Position numbers and translations under genes: made by a program. From Balanoglossus misakiensis (taxonomy: Eukaryota > Hemichordata), in assembly GCA_040954595.2 (NCBI GenBank), contig CM082596.2:1798001-1862000 (forward strand): 64,000 nt of DNA, read 5' to 3'. Positions 42,201-53,100 of the stretch are shown one piece after another; the first letter of the stretch is position 1, and each line of letters opens with the position of its first letter. The notes under the pieces were generated by a model. It ran no database searches and was not told the origin of the DNA. It saw only the letters and a list, made by a program, of their open reading frames with translations.

Positions 42201-45200
42201 CTCCAATGTATAAATTTGTATACTGATTTACAATTTTTCGTACATAAATTGTGCAAATTGTGCTTCATCACTAATCCACATTCTAAATTTGTATTATATT
42301 TAGTAATCAAAACATATTCTAGTCTGTGTGAATGTTTAACATCTGTGTTGATATTTTCACATACAATGAACCCGACACATGAAGTGTTTACAGCCCTGGC
42401 GCCAATCAGTTATAACAGCAGGATCAATATCCATTTCTCGTCCCCCCCCCCCACGTTTGTCGTCAGTTGATAATTCTGTTCTTTATCTCAATACTGCAGC
42501 CCCTAAGCTAAGAGTTGAAGGTAGTAGATGAAACAGCTGTGGTTGGCGAGTCATTGTCAATGCAGAAAACATTAGATGCACCTGGTTGTCACTTGTGCTG
42601 AAACTTTTCCAGTTTACGTTGTAGTGATCTCATCTGATGACAGATGGAAATTCGAAACAAAAAAACTGAGACATCTGTCAATACACAGCACAACCTTGCA
42701 CCAAGAGATCAACACCACAGCCTTCAAGTCAAAGTCAAGGCTATGCCATTACTTAAGAAACAGTGAAAACAAACTCAACTGAAATCCGGCCAGCATAGTG
42801 CATATACAAATATTTTTGTGATACTGGATGCCTTCATGAATAGAAATATGCATGTAAATAAATTCTTAATATTTAAGATATGTCATACCGAAAATACCAA
42901 GAGAGCCTGCAATTAAGCGGGACTATCCAGTAAACATGAACACAGATAAAAGTGCCAGTAATGCAAAGGTATCCTTGATGCACATAGTAAGCTAAATATA
43001 TCTGGACAAACTGGCTGGAAGTGACTATTCAGGATCGCAGTCAAGCACATTTAAATTACAATGTCTGCATGAACAAAAGTTCACTTTGCAGACAGCAGCA
43101 CACTTGTACAAGTACATGTACCTACAGGCACAATAACATAATATAATTTATCGCTGACTCGGTCATTTTGTCAAGGACGGGTAACCCTGGTAACAATGTA
43201 AAGTAATGCCATTGGCACAAATTTAAATACATTAAATTTTTGCAGAAGCTTTTAAAGGGTGCTTGAGAATAAGGGCATGCCTTATTGGTCTTTTGGGGCT
43301 GAGTTTTCACATTGTGTATTTCTTGTTTTGTTTTTAGAATGGCCTAGATTACATCCCTTAAGTGGGTTAAATCTTATTACAGTGAAATAATGGTTTACAC
43401 TAGAGGTAGAGTTCTACCAGTACCTAAGCTCGAGGGAATTCAAGAATTAGATTTGTACCACTTCAGTTCTATAAATTTTGTATGGAGCCACAAGTGATTG
43501 TTCTGCAGGTGTTGACTTAGAATTCTGAGTTCTCTGGAAAAATAACACGGTTCTTTGTGGAGTAACCGCAATCCTGTTGGCTTTTTCACAAAGTTAAAGT
43601 ATTTACCGGAAGTTTGGCAACCGCATGAAAACACACCCGAAGAAAGAGTCTTTGCAGAGGTGGTGGGGTGAAATAACTGGCCCTTTCAAAGTCTAAGAAT
43701 GCTGTCTGCTTACAGAAGTGGTGTACATTAACACTGATAACGTAAATCTGTCACTTGGGTCACTTTGGGTCTCTTTATATACAGATGCCAGGTTTAGCAA
43801 CTGAGCGAATTCTGACAGAAGGTCGAGAATTCATATTTTGCTTTTGGATTGATAATTTTCTGTGAGTGCATTTCTGGAATTGTTGTACGTGGCTGGGGTG
43901 TAACCCTCTGTCTTACAAGCCGCAGGAAAATTTGATCAAAATCAACTTCACACTGACAAGTGATTTTTCATCTGATGAAATTAATTAAATAAATAACTAG
44001 AGTTGTCTACTCTGCAGGGTGCTTGACACCTTGATTCTAATTTTATTTTAAACTCTGCTACAATATTTTGATGAATAATATCACATTAGTCTCAACAAAA
44101 GACACAATCATATTAAAAATTTAAATCTGGTGCATAATTGAAGTAATCAATTAATATAAGTCTAAGTGGATTAAAATTGAAAACCTCTGCAGTTTTCGAT
44201 TAGGACTTTATTCAGGGTTGTTTTGTCACCAAAGTAATTCACAGACTGATCTGTTATTTACATTACCATATTGATGGCTTTACCAGATTGAAATCAATAA
44301 CCATCTGAAAGTTGAACTGAGGGACAAGGTTAGAACTATTGTGTCCGAAGCCCAACTGTCAACATATTCATTTTATCTTTCTTTTTCCCCCTCTGTTGTA
44401 AACACAGCAAACATGATTTCCGTTTAGAAACCTTAACCATCAACAGTTCTCAAACGAGAAATGGCAATTTAAAAAATCAAGTATGAGCTTAAACTACAAA
44501 ATCAGTATATAGAACTCACAACTAATTGTGTACAATATTATTACATAATAACATTAAACCAAAGATTGTAATATGTTGCATTTAAACTTTCTTTAATCCA
44601 AGCGCTAGTTTCAACCATCACGTTGATTTCAGTATGGCCCACTTATGCAGAGTAGCTAGAACTTTCCTTTTGTTGTAATCTGACCGGATCGTGTGAAATG
44701 GAACATTAGTATGATTACACTTAGGTCTAATCACATCTTTTCCACTTCCTTAATGTGAGATTATCAATAAATCAATGGCAGCTTTCTGCATTACTACAGT
44801 AGAGAGGTTCTAAAGGTATTTTTTGTAGATTCTGCCTGGCAATATGTGATAAGATGGATCTCAAAGAAATTAATTGACCTTTCCTGGTTTTTGAAGTGGC
44901 ATTGATGGAAACTGTTAGGCAAATGATGGAGCATGTGTACACCAGTAAGACTTGGGGATTTCAGAAGCTGGCCTCGGTAAACCAGTTTTTAATATGTTGT
45001 AAATCTTTGAATGATGAATTTATGAGAATGGTCACTCAGCATTCCTTCACTCCATTGAGGTAGGAGCAGAGAAAGTAATGTTAATTCTAAATTGAAAACC
45101 CATGTTCTCCTGCTTTGTGAGTGCCATTACTGTCAAGCGAGCTTTTTTGCGAATCGCAAACTGCTAGTGCTGTGATGCAAAAGGGTTAAAACTTCACTTG

Positions 45201-46103
45201 TAGTACTTGAATGGCTTCTAAATGACCTGGATTGGAACGCACAATCACCATACCCCGATAAAACAATAAGGGGGCGTGTCCCAATTAAGGGGGCGTGTCC
45301 CACATGAAATCGTAAACATTGTGTGCCACTCGCAATACCATCTCTACTATTGTAATCAAAGTTTTTCACCAAAGTCCCCACACGTGTCCAGCACAGTGGC
45401 GAGCGTGTGTGTGGCTGGTCGACTCATTGGTAGTAAATTATCATGATTGATAATTCAAGTTCAATATCCTTGGATACGGACGATCGCCGCCGATGTGGTC
45501 GATGTGACAGGGTACAACAGAAAATGACAATGCAAAACGATTAATTCAGATGCCTGCATATCTTTAAATTAACGAAAACATTCGCACAATTCAGAGATCG
45601 TATTTCTACGTAGCGGCAAAATTCGGCTGCTGCAACGCGACGCTTCCTGACGCTATGGCAGCGACCAGTGATAGTTGGCCACGGTTGTGGGCGTATCGCC
45701 AGACCGGGCTGGGGTATATCGGCTCTGATCATGAACTGGGTATCTGCGGTGTTTATATACATGCTCCGATCTCTCAACACTTGCTGTAAACAGGAAGCAG
45801 ATCTCCGTATTCAAGGGAAGAAATCTGCCCACAAGTTCCTTACATAGGCCATCGCTACACAGTAGCTATATGCGTGTATTTCTATGTGTGTGGCCGAGCT
45901 AGCTGGCTACGGTCGCGATCGCACAAGGCCGGTGACGATCTAAAGAGATCGTGATCACGCACGCCCCGAAAAAACAGCGTCGCTGGAATCTGGTAGTTAA
46001 TACCCATGCATCGACCTACCTGAGTGACCAGAGGAACCAGTGTCTGTTCAATAGACTTGGTTTTTATCTCCAGACTTCGCGAGTCGAACTTAGCAGCCGC
46101 CAT
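12284..46103 (-). CDS. CTNNAL1: Alpha-catulin (catenin alpha-like 1), 17 coding exons
   Basis: Minus-strand exons: 46103-46020, 20566-20371, 20086-19911, 19464-19345, 18717-18628, 18275-18105, 17972-17769, 17085-16999, 16825-16667, 16544-16452, 16365-16215, 16027-15990, 13788-13732, 13521-13318, 13067-12888, 12723-12640 and 12478-12284. They sum to 2289 bp, or 762 residues (human 734). Most junctions are phase 0. The N-terminus has SLEIKTKSIEQTLVPLVTQ. Later blocks include GQAVNIAVERFVRVGEAIA, RVLLLADRVVVKQLL, a FGSEMVELAHLTGDRQN segment, TCLRHPDCESAKENRDGVF, DFTDSAYTSHEHRE (about 311-324), HPTSKIAKENLDVF and MSSMAYSMYLFTRGEGP (from about 582), all near-identical to human alpha-catulin. This vinculin/alpha-catenin-family scaffold binds a RhoGEF (Lbc) and dystrobrevin complexes and localises to the cell cortex. 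The last exon gives a Pro- and Ser-rich tail (QWRSPPPP, MRPPLLHKP) that differs from the human C-terminus. Reading past the exon 16 donor would instead stop after about 11 residues. Confidence 0.93.
13789..15989 (-). other. CTNNAL1 intron 12 (2.2 kb)
   Basis: This lies between the 38-bp exon 12 and the 57-bp exon 13. Phase is intact across it and the human alignment needs no extra exon. It is AT-rich, and I see nothing coding in it. Confidence 0.6.
20223..20333. repeat. 17-bp minisatellite in CTNNAL1 intron 2
   Basis: About six copies of GTGACCACTATATAGAG run in tandem with one to three changes each. Looser copies extend upstream to about 20165 (GTGGCCTTTATAGACAG). The array starts roughly 38 bp inside the intron from the exon 2 donor. 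Confidence 0.9.
20567..46019 (-). other. CTNNAL1 intron 1 (25.5 kb)
   Basis: One intron separates the 28-codon first exon from the second and makes up 40 percent of the window. I found no recognisable coding exon, tRNA or transposase in it on either strand. Visible simple sequences are a CCCT tract near 40619-40640, C-runs at 30911-30923 and 42442-42452, and a short TA tract near 31970. Long first introns often hold enhancers, but nothing specific is readable here apart from the paired GC boxes near its 5' end. Confidence 0.6.
45268..45302 (-). promoter_or_regulatory. Paired GC-box (Sp/KLF-like) sites near the CTNNAL1 5' end
   Basis: The 16-mer AAGGGGGCGTGTCCCA occurs exactly twice, at 45268-45283 and 45287-45302, with a 19-bp period. 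Each holds a GGGGCGTG core that Sp/KLF proteins could bind. The pair sits 0.7 kb inside intron 1 from the first coding exon. A similar core (GCCACGCCCCC) lies at 46146-46156, just upstream of the start codon. Confidence 0.4.
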
Positions 46104-47189
46104 CTTTGTAATCCTCAGTGCAGATATGTGTCGATTTCCATTTTAGCCACGCCCCCTAAATACAGGAATCATGGGTAGACTTTTTTGCAATCAACATATC
46201 GTCGGTTGCACTCATGATGGCGACATCTCTCGCAATGCATCTCTCGTAGAAAGTTTTCTGCAGTCAATAGAATACAAGTCACACTCATTTGTAGGAATGA
46301 AATATTTGCTTGGCCAACCAGCACACGTTCAATGTAGCTGCAGTTCAGTAGCTCGAGGTTATGCGTTGGTTTCTGTCTTAGACGTCTGGTTTTGCCGTCT
46401 AACACACACTCCATGGTGCTTCCACTTGTTGTTTTCAAGTTGGCTGTTTTTGCTGTTGTTGTTATTGTTGCTGCTGATGCGGTTGATGATGGTTTGGGTG
46501 GTGGTAGTTTATTGTATTATTGGGATTCTGAAATTACCGGCTTAATTATTATAACCATGGCGATCATAACTCCCCATACAAGAATAATACAAGGTTGGGA
46601 GCTCCTTGGCTAGGGGGCCCTCTAAAATATAAACTAAAAATCTTTTGTTTTCTTAAAGTTTGTTTTCCGCGATTTGCGCTCTTTTATCACACTCTAAACA
46701 TCGAAAGGAGGCGCAAAAATCTACCAACTTTTTATGGTTTGAATCGTTGTGTAACATGTGAAGCATGACGCATCGATGTGGTTTGCGTTTGCCTCGCAGT
46801 GCCCTCCCATGATCAAAATATTGGCTACACCCTGATGTCCCTTACTCGTGTTCTCAACTTTGATAATGCATCTGTTGTAGTAATAGATACAATGCTTCTC
46901 GATAACTTGTTTAGGGTAGCGTTTTAACCTTTTTGTGGTGTCCCGCCTACTTTCTTTCATTTTTTTGTAACTCGTAAACAGTCGAAGTGTTCACATATAT
47001 AATGGGGTTGACACGTTGCCAACAGTGGAGGGTACAGAGTTCAGGGAAATATATCGGGGTGAAAGGTTAAACACAATCGCTGTACTGTGCGTTGTAGTGA
47101 GTAGGCAGTGGTGTTAATACGGCTGTACAATCGGGAAGCGATTTTTTTCTCTCCTTCCCGAGGAGTTTAAAGTCTTCTCCTGCTATCAT
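46104..47189. promoter_or_regulatory. Divergent promoter region between CTNNAL1 and tamalin-like
   Basis: About 1.1 kb separates the two head-to-head start codons. It should contain both 5' UTRs and promoters. A KLF-type GCCACGCCCCC motif lies about 45 bp upstream of the CTNNAL1 ATG. No coding exon is supported: a plus-strand open frame at 46171-46545 ends in poly-Leu/Val from a GTT/TTG-rich tract and looks like chance. Confidence 0.5.
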
Positions 47190-50100
47190 GTGAAAGGAAA
47201 AGGTGTCGCTTCGAGAACGTACCATTTTCTCACGATGTTTGGCGACAGAGTTAAAAAGCGCCTGGCGACACCAGAAACTGGGACCGGCGTCAAGCCACAA
47301 CACCAGCTGAAGAAATCACCATTCCCTCGACGTCACACAACTCCAAATATACAGATAGCAGACGAGGTTCGTACCAGTCAACAAATTTACAAACCGTAAA
47401 CAACAACCGTACGAAACTTTATTTGTCTCGATCATTCATCACCTTGAGGATATTATTTACCAAATCCACTTAAATATAATTGTTTCTACCACAATTGCCC
47501 TCTTGAAATGAGGTGTTCTCTCCGTCACCTAGCATATATACTTAACAGATAATTTAATAATGCGGGTTATCGTTTTACCAGTGTTATGGAATTCGTGATA
47601 ACGACTTCGAATAGAATCAACAAGGGTACTGATATTTTCATCATGAACGTTTGTTTCTGTGCAGTCCTACTCCACATCACACTCGATTGACCGCAGAAAA
47701 TCAACTCTCAAAAGTTAAACACACCTTTTTAATTCCTTATAAACATATGTCCACTGTTCTGGTACTTGACTTGACTCCAAATAATCGATAAATATGGTCA
47801 GAGTTGGACTCCGGACCCAAAGAATCTGACAGACCACCACCTTGCACCACTTCAAGGTACTAAAGTTTCCGCCCCCTTCAACGAGTTGTGTTATCTTCAA
47901 GGAATGTTTATAGTTTGTACTGTGCCAACACTTTTTACTGCAGTGTGTGGCTGTAATTCAAAGCCGAGAGCTAAACTCTGTCGCGTAAGAGAAGTAATCT
48001 AGGATTTATTGGTGCTCAAAGGTAAATTTGCCGAAGTAGGGAACAATTGGGAGCGTTGGTTCCCCTAAATGCGGGTATTAGTTTGGACACGTCATTCCTG
48101 TTCTGTCAGGCAGTGTATATAGTCTCTGTGTCGTTTGGCGAAGTTTCCACCTGTGAGCCGTCGAAACCTACCATTAGTAATCGTGCCCGCTTCAAGTATA
48201 TTCAAATTAGGTTTGGGGGATTCAACGAGTTCACCCAGGTGCACAGAAGCAGCGACGCAAACACCAAAAACAGAAGTTCGATAACCGTCACCCCATTGAA
48301 ATTCTTATGTTGCTGTTTGAAAGACTCATAGCCCTGCCAACTGGTTCCATGTTGAAATTACAGGGCAATAAAAACCAAGAAGTAACTGCGATTATTTCTT
48401 AAATTCTAACCCGTTACTCTTAATACAGATTGTTCATCATTCCAAATAGTGGACGAAGTTGGCGGGCCATATTTGTCAAACGAGTCCCTATAGCAACTCT
48501 TTGAAGTCCTATGTCGTTTATTCAAAGGCTTAAAATGGTTTGACTGTTCAGATAGCATCCTTGGGGTGTTTACTCCAATACAAGCATTTTTGTAACTGTG
48601 TGTTTGTTGGAGATGATGACTAGCATTGGTATTAAGGTCATAGCAGCTCTTCTGTTGTCCTTGGTCATCCGGATTGCATTTCCGGGATCAGAGTTCTGGT
48701 AGAACATCTGACCTGTGATAACCCTCTCAAGAAAACACAATAGAGTTTTGCGTGAGTCGCAAATATTTTTTTCTGCAAAGTCGAACATGTATACCTGTCA
48801 GGTAGCAGCCCCCGTAGGCCTATATATTTAACATGATCAGCATCACTAGTCATTTGTGTCAAACTTTGATGGAAAGGGAAAATCATTAAAAGTTTATGTT
48901 CGCGTTTTTAAAACCCGAGAACGGTACGAGGTTTGATTTTTCGGATGTGGTTTTCGTTTTACTTGATTTTGGTGGGTTTAATTATCTCGTATACATGGAA
49001 AGGATCGGGGTTTGGGAGGGACTGGCCCTTAAAACTTGGCTAGGGCCCTTGAGAATGCGGAAGGGTGAGGATTTATGGCTGGCAGTTAGCGAGTTTGTGG
49101 AATGAATGCCGTGTTTTGCATTTCCTTCCGAACGCACGTGTAGTGAATACAGATACTTCATGACTATACCTTCCATTCAGGCATTTAAAATGGATTTCAC
49201 GATCGCCCTTGCTTTCTAGTGAATAAATATTTGCTTTGATTTCACATATACTTGAAGTCAACATTCACGGGTACAATTCAAACAAATAATTCAAAATTAC
49301 CGTTTTTATTGTTATGAGGAGTTTGAACAGTTAGACTTTGCGATCTACCAGCCGTTTATGGCTTATAGTTCTGACGTAAGAGGCGAAAAATTATGATTTT
49401 TTGGCTGAGTGGCTATATAGCAGAGAGCAACCAGGTGTAATATGGTAATTTTGTGACTGATTTGTATATACAACAAGGTGCAGCCAGGTGTGTGTGGCGC
49501 TGCTTGAAGACTTACCAATTCTTCGTGAAACTTTCCCACTTTCAAATAAAGGCGACTTCGGTACGTGAAGAAAATACGCGTTAAATTTTGCAAAACATGA
49601 TTCAGTTTAGGACCATAGTTTCCCAGACACTAAAATTTGAATGGAGTCCGTCTCTCATCTTTGACGCATTTACTGTCACCCAATGCCATTATTAATTGAT
49701 AATTGCTGTTCCCTGGGTGACATCAAAATCTCAAAGGGTAAATTCTTAGACATATATTGACGACCCTGCGTTAGTTTTATGCACGATTTTAATCTAAGAA
49801 GGGACGATTACACTCTCGTAACGTGCGTGCGTACCACAGCGCAAGGCAAGACTCAGCCAACACGATACCGGTGGCTTGTATAAACTGAAATGTCCACGTT
49901 CGCTGCCGATGTAAAATTTGATAAGCGTCGTAAAAGAAGTTCTGCGGCGATCTTAGGGCGTAGTTATGAGTAATCGACCGAATTTTTATAGACGACCTTG
50001 GGAAGAATGGATACGAGTTTTGTAAACAACGATTTCCCAGACGATTATAGTAACAGTAATGATGATACGATGAAATTAATACCACGCATATGTCTGACGA

Positions 50101-53100
50101 TCATTCTGGTTACGAGGGTCAAAGTTCACATTTTCCGTCATCAGATTCTGTCATACAGGGAGTTACAATCTCTAAGGGTTTCGAGAGCAAATATCGCTCA
50201 CGCTGGTTTTGAATTTATTTGATGAAACTAAAATTTCGTGACCCGTATATCGTGTTGCGTGCTACTTGCAACTTTGGTGTCGGCATGTGTCATAAATTTC
50301 TTGAAAGCCAAAACCGGTTTTACAATCATCAATTACAATTATAGTTGCCTAACACTTCATATATTGGAGTCAACATACATAGCTTTTGGTAATTTTTATC
50401 GAAAGAAAAGCATCGAAAAAAGGGTCAGAAAATAAAGCGGTCTCAGAACTTGCGGATCGAGTGATGTGTATATACGCGCAGGCGTTGGCTGGGAACTCAG
50501 CTGTAAAGTTAATAACTATTACTGGTCATATTTCCCAACACATGATTGAAAACAGCCCATCAATTACAATAATTCATCATTTCTGGTCTGGATTAACTTG
50601 CCATTTCCCCAAGCACGCTCCGCGGGAGAGGGTGACACCCGTCGCCATGGGACCCGTGGTGACGCGCGCTGCTCTCAACCATGGCAACCGCATGATCACG
50701 TCGCTCATGTGAGAAAGGCGTTGCAGTGATTAACCGAAGGATTTCGGTCACTTTGACAGTGTGTAGCCAGCCAAGCGGGAAGTTTTATTGACATCTTGCA
50801 AGCAGTACGCGCAAAGTAGACGTTGATGTATTGCCACTTTTGGTCTGTTGACTCTTACATACAGATAAGACCAGTGTAACGGCAAACTTGAGTTGGACTT
50901 CCGTGTTTCTTTTTTTGAAAACATCTCAACATGTACGTGGACATTTTTCAGCACGTACTTCAGTGTTTAAATAAATATTGGGGGTTTTAAAAATGACGGC
51001 AATCACACTGGGGCGCAGCGAGAACAGTGCAACTTGTCTGAAAGTGTGAAATTGGCCAAAGTTGCCGGGCACGCCAACTACGTGTCCCATTATAGAAAAC
51101 TGTCCATTTCATACGAAGTTGATTAAATGCCAATCATCTATCGAACCTGTAACCCCTTGGGCCCACATGTCGTTGGAAAACCTGGAAATCGGGGATAATG
51201 ATGAACTATTACCATAATTTAGACAGCCTGAGTAAAACAGTTAACTTATTGCAAGCTATACAGCCCCCCGCCCTGGTTCAAGTTGGTAACATTGTATAGG
51301 TCTTTAATAATTCTTTGCTCATTTATTTGCGAAGAGACAACACTGATTTGAAATGGGTTTATCCTTTTTTGTCTTTCAGATAACAGCAACTATTCAGGAC
51401 AGAGGAATAATCATAGACACAGACAATTCAAGGAGGCAAGTAAAATATTTTCATGAAAATATTAAATCTCGGTCGCAGTTTCCCTCGAGTGTATCAAGAG
51501 TTCAAGGCATATGATTGGGGTGTATTCCATATTAATATTCAACTCAAGAAAAAGATGAAGTAATTTCATCAACATTTAATTTGATTGTAATTTATAATAT
51601 TTATTCGAAACTAACTGAGCCTTGGTAGTTTCAGTGTTCTGAAACAGTGGTGGTTAAACGAACAACCTACTTCAGCATTCTTTTCATCTCAGCCACTTCC
51701 TCATTGTTGTTTGTCCAGTGACTGCAGTGACCTCGGCTGACCTCCATAAATTCAACATTGTTGTCTGCCTACAAACAACAACGTCCCGCCGAGATAGGGT
51801 TTCACTCTGTCTGGGAGAATGAGGCAAATTCATGAAATCGATATTCCGAATGGTGAACAATTTATGAAAAATTCTGTAATGAGAGTAGCTCCTCGTTCTT
51901 GTTCAGAGTCTGTTCGAGTTGGACTTCGGTGCAACTTTAGAGTCATTAAACTTTAATGCTAATATATGCCATTCAGGATTTGTCTGTACCACAGCACAGT
52001 TCCTCTGTGACTGTGTGTACTGTCACTTGGCACAATTAAGGGGAGAACCATTTGCTTCAGGGGGGGGGGGGGGTTGAGGCTTTGGGTATGTCTGCAATTT
52101 TTTTCCAGCCATTGTTCCAGCAATTTTTTTCTATTGCCAGTCCTAATTTTTTCACAAGCATTTTTTTCCCTCTGCACCAAAAGTCCTACACTCCCCAGAA
52201 AATGGTTCTCCCTTTAAGTTGTAAACATCCTACTTGGGTTGATGTTTGATCCAGGTTTGGCCTTCAAAGGGAGACCCCTCCGTTTCACCTTGCATAACGC
52301 TTATCAAGGATACTGTTGTTATTTATCGAGTCATCGTGTTTAGCCCACGGCACATATAAAAGTCGTGTGGGTAGGTTAACAAAAGAATGAATGAGACGGA
52401 TACTGTATAAACAACACACGGAAACAAAATGGTTCATCTTAAATTGTTTTCTTCCTCAAGTCAGTCCCAGGGTTTTCTGCACCAAGTGCAGCATCAAAGG
52501 TCATGGGTGATCAATGGCATCTGAGCAGTGAGGGCGTGATTTGGCAAAGATATTAGACTTGGGTTATTTGTTGCAAAGTACATAAAATGAAGGTTTCAAA
52601 TGTTTGTACTGTTGAGCCTCTCTGTGCGTTTGTTTCACTCAGAGTCATTGAATATTAAATTGGCTTATGAGTCAGCAAACATGAACAGTTAAATTTTCAG
52701 ACACTTCTCCAATAGTGAAGTGCTTATGCATTCTCCTATCAAAATCATAAAGCACTCAGCAGGCATCTTTTTCGGTTTCGAAACTATGATGAAATGGGTG
52801 GCATTGAAATGAGACTCACATCTGTTCGGGTTTCACTTACATGTAATTAATTATTGTCCCAAGAGAATAGTGTACTGAAATTTGTTTTTTCAGTTTTAAA
52901 GTATGGTTTCCTTCTGTATTGAAAGTCCAACAAAGCTGGAAGGGGAAAAAACATGCCTTAACACCCACTTGATATTTGCACAATTTATTCTCATTTCAGG
53001 AGAACCATAGTCGTGAAACCAAGACGCGATGCCTATGGATTTGACCTTGAGGTGAGTTGCAATTATCATTCTATTTCTGCAGCAATTTTGAAGTTCCATA

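Noticed and set aside
46171-46545. 124-codon plus-strand frame with a hydrophobic end, upstream of the tamalin-like gene
   Set aside because: The apparent membrane segment comes from a GTT/TTG/CTG-rich low-complexity tract; no homology or splice support.
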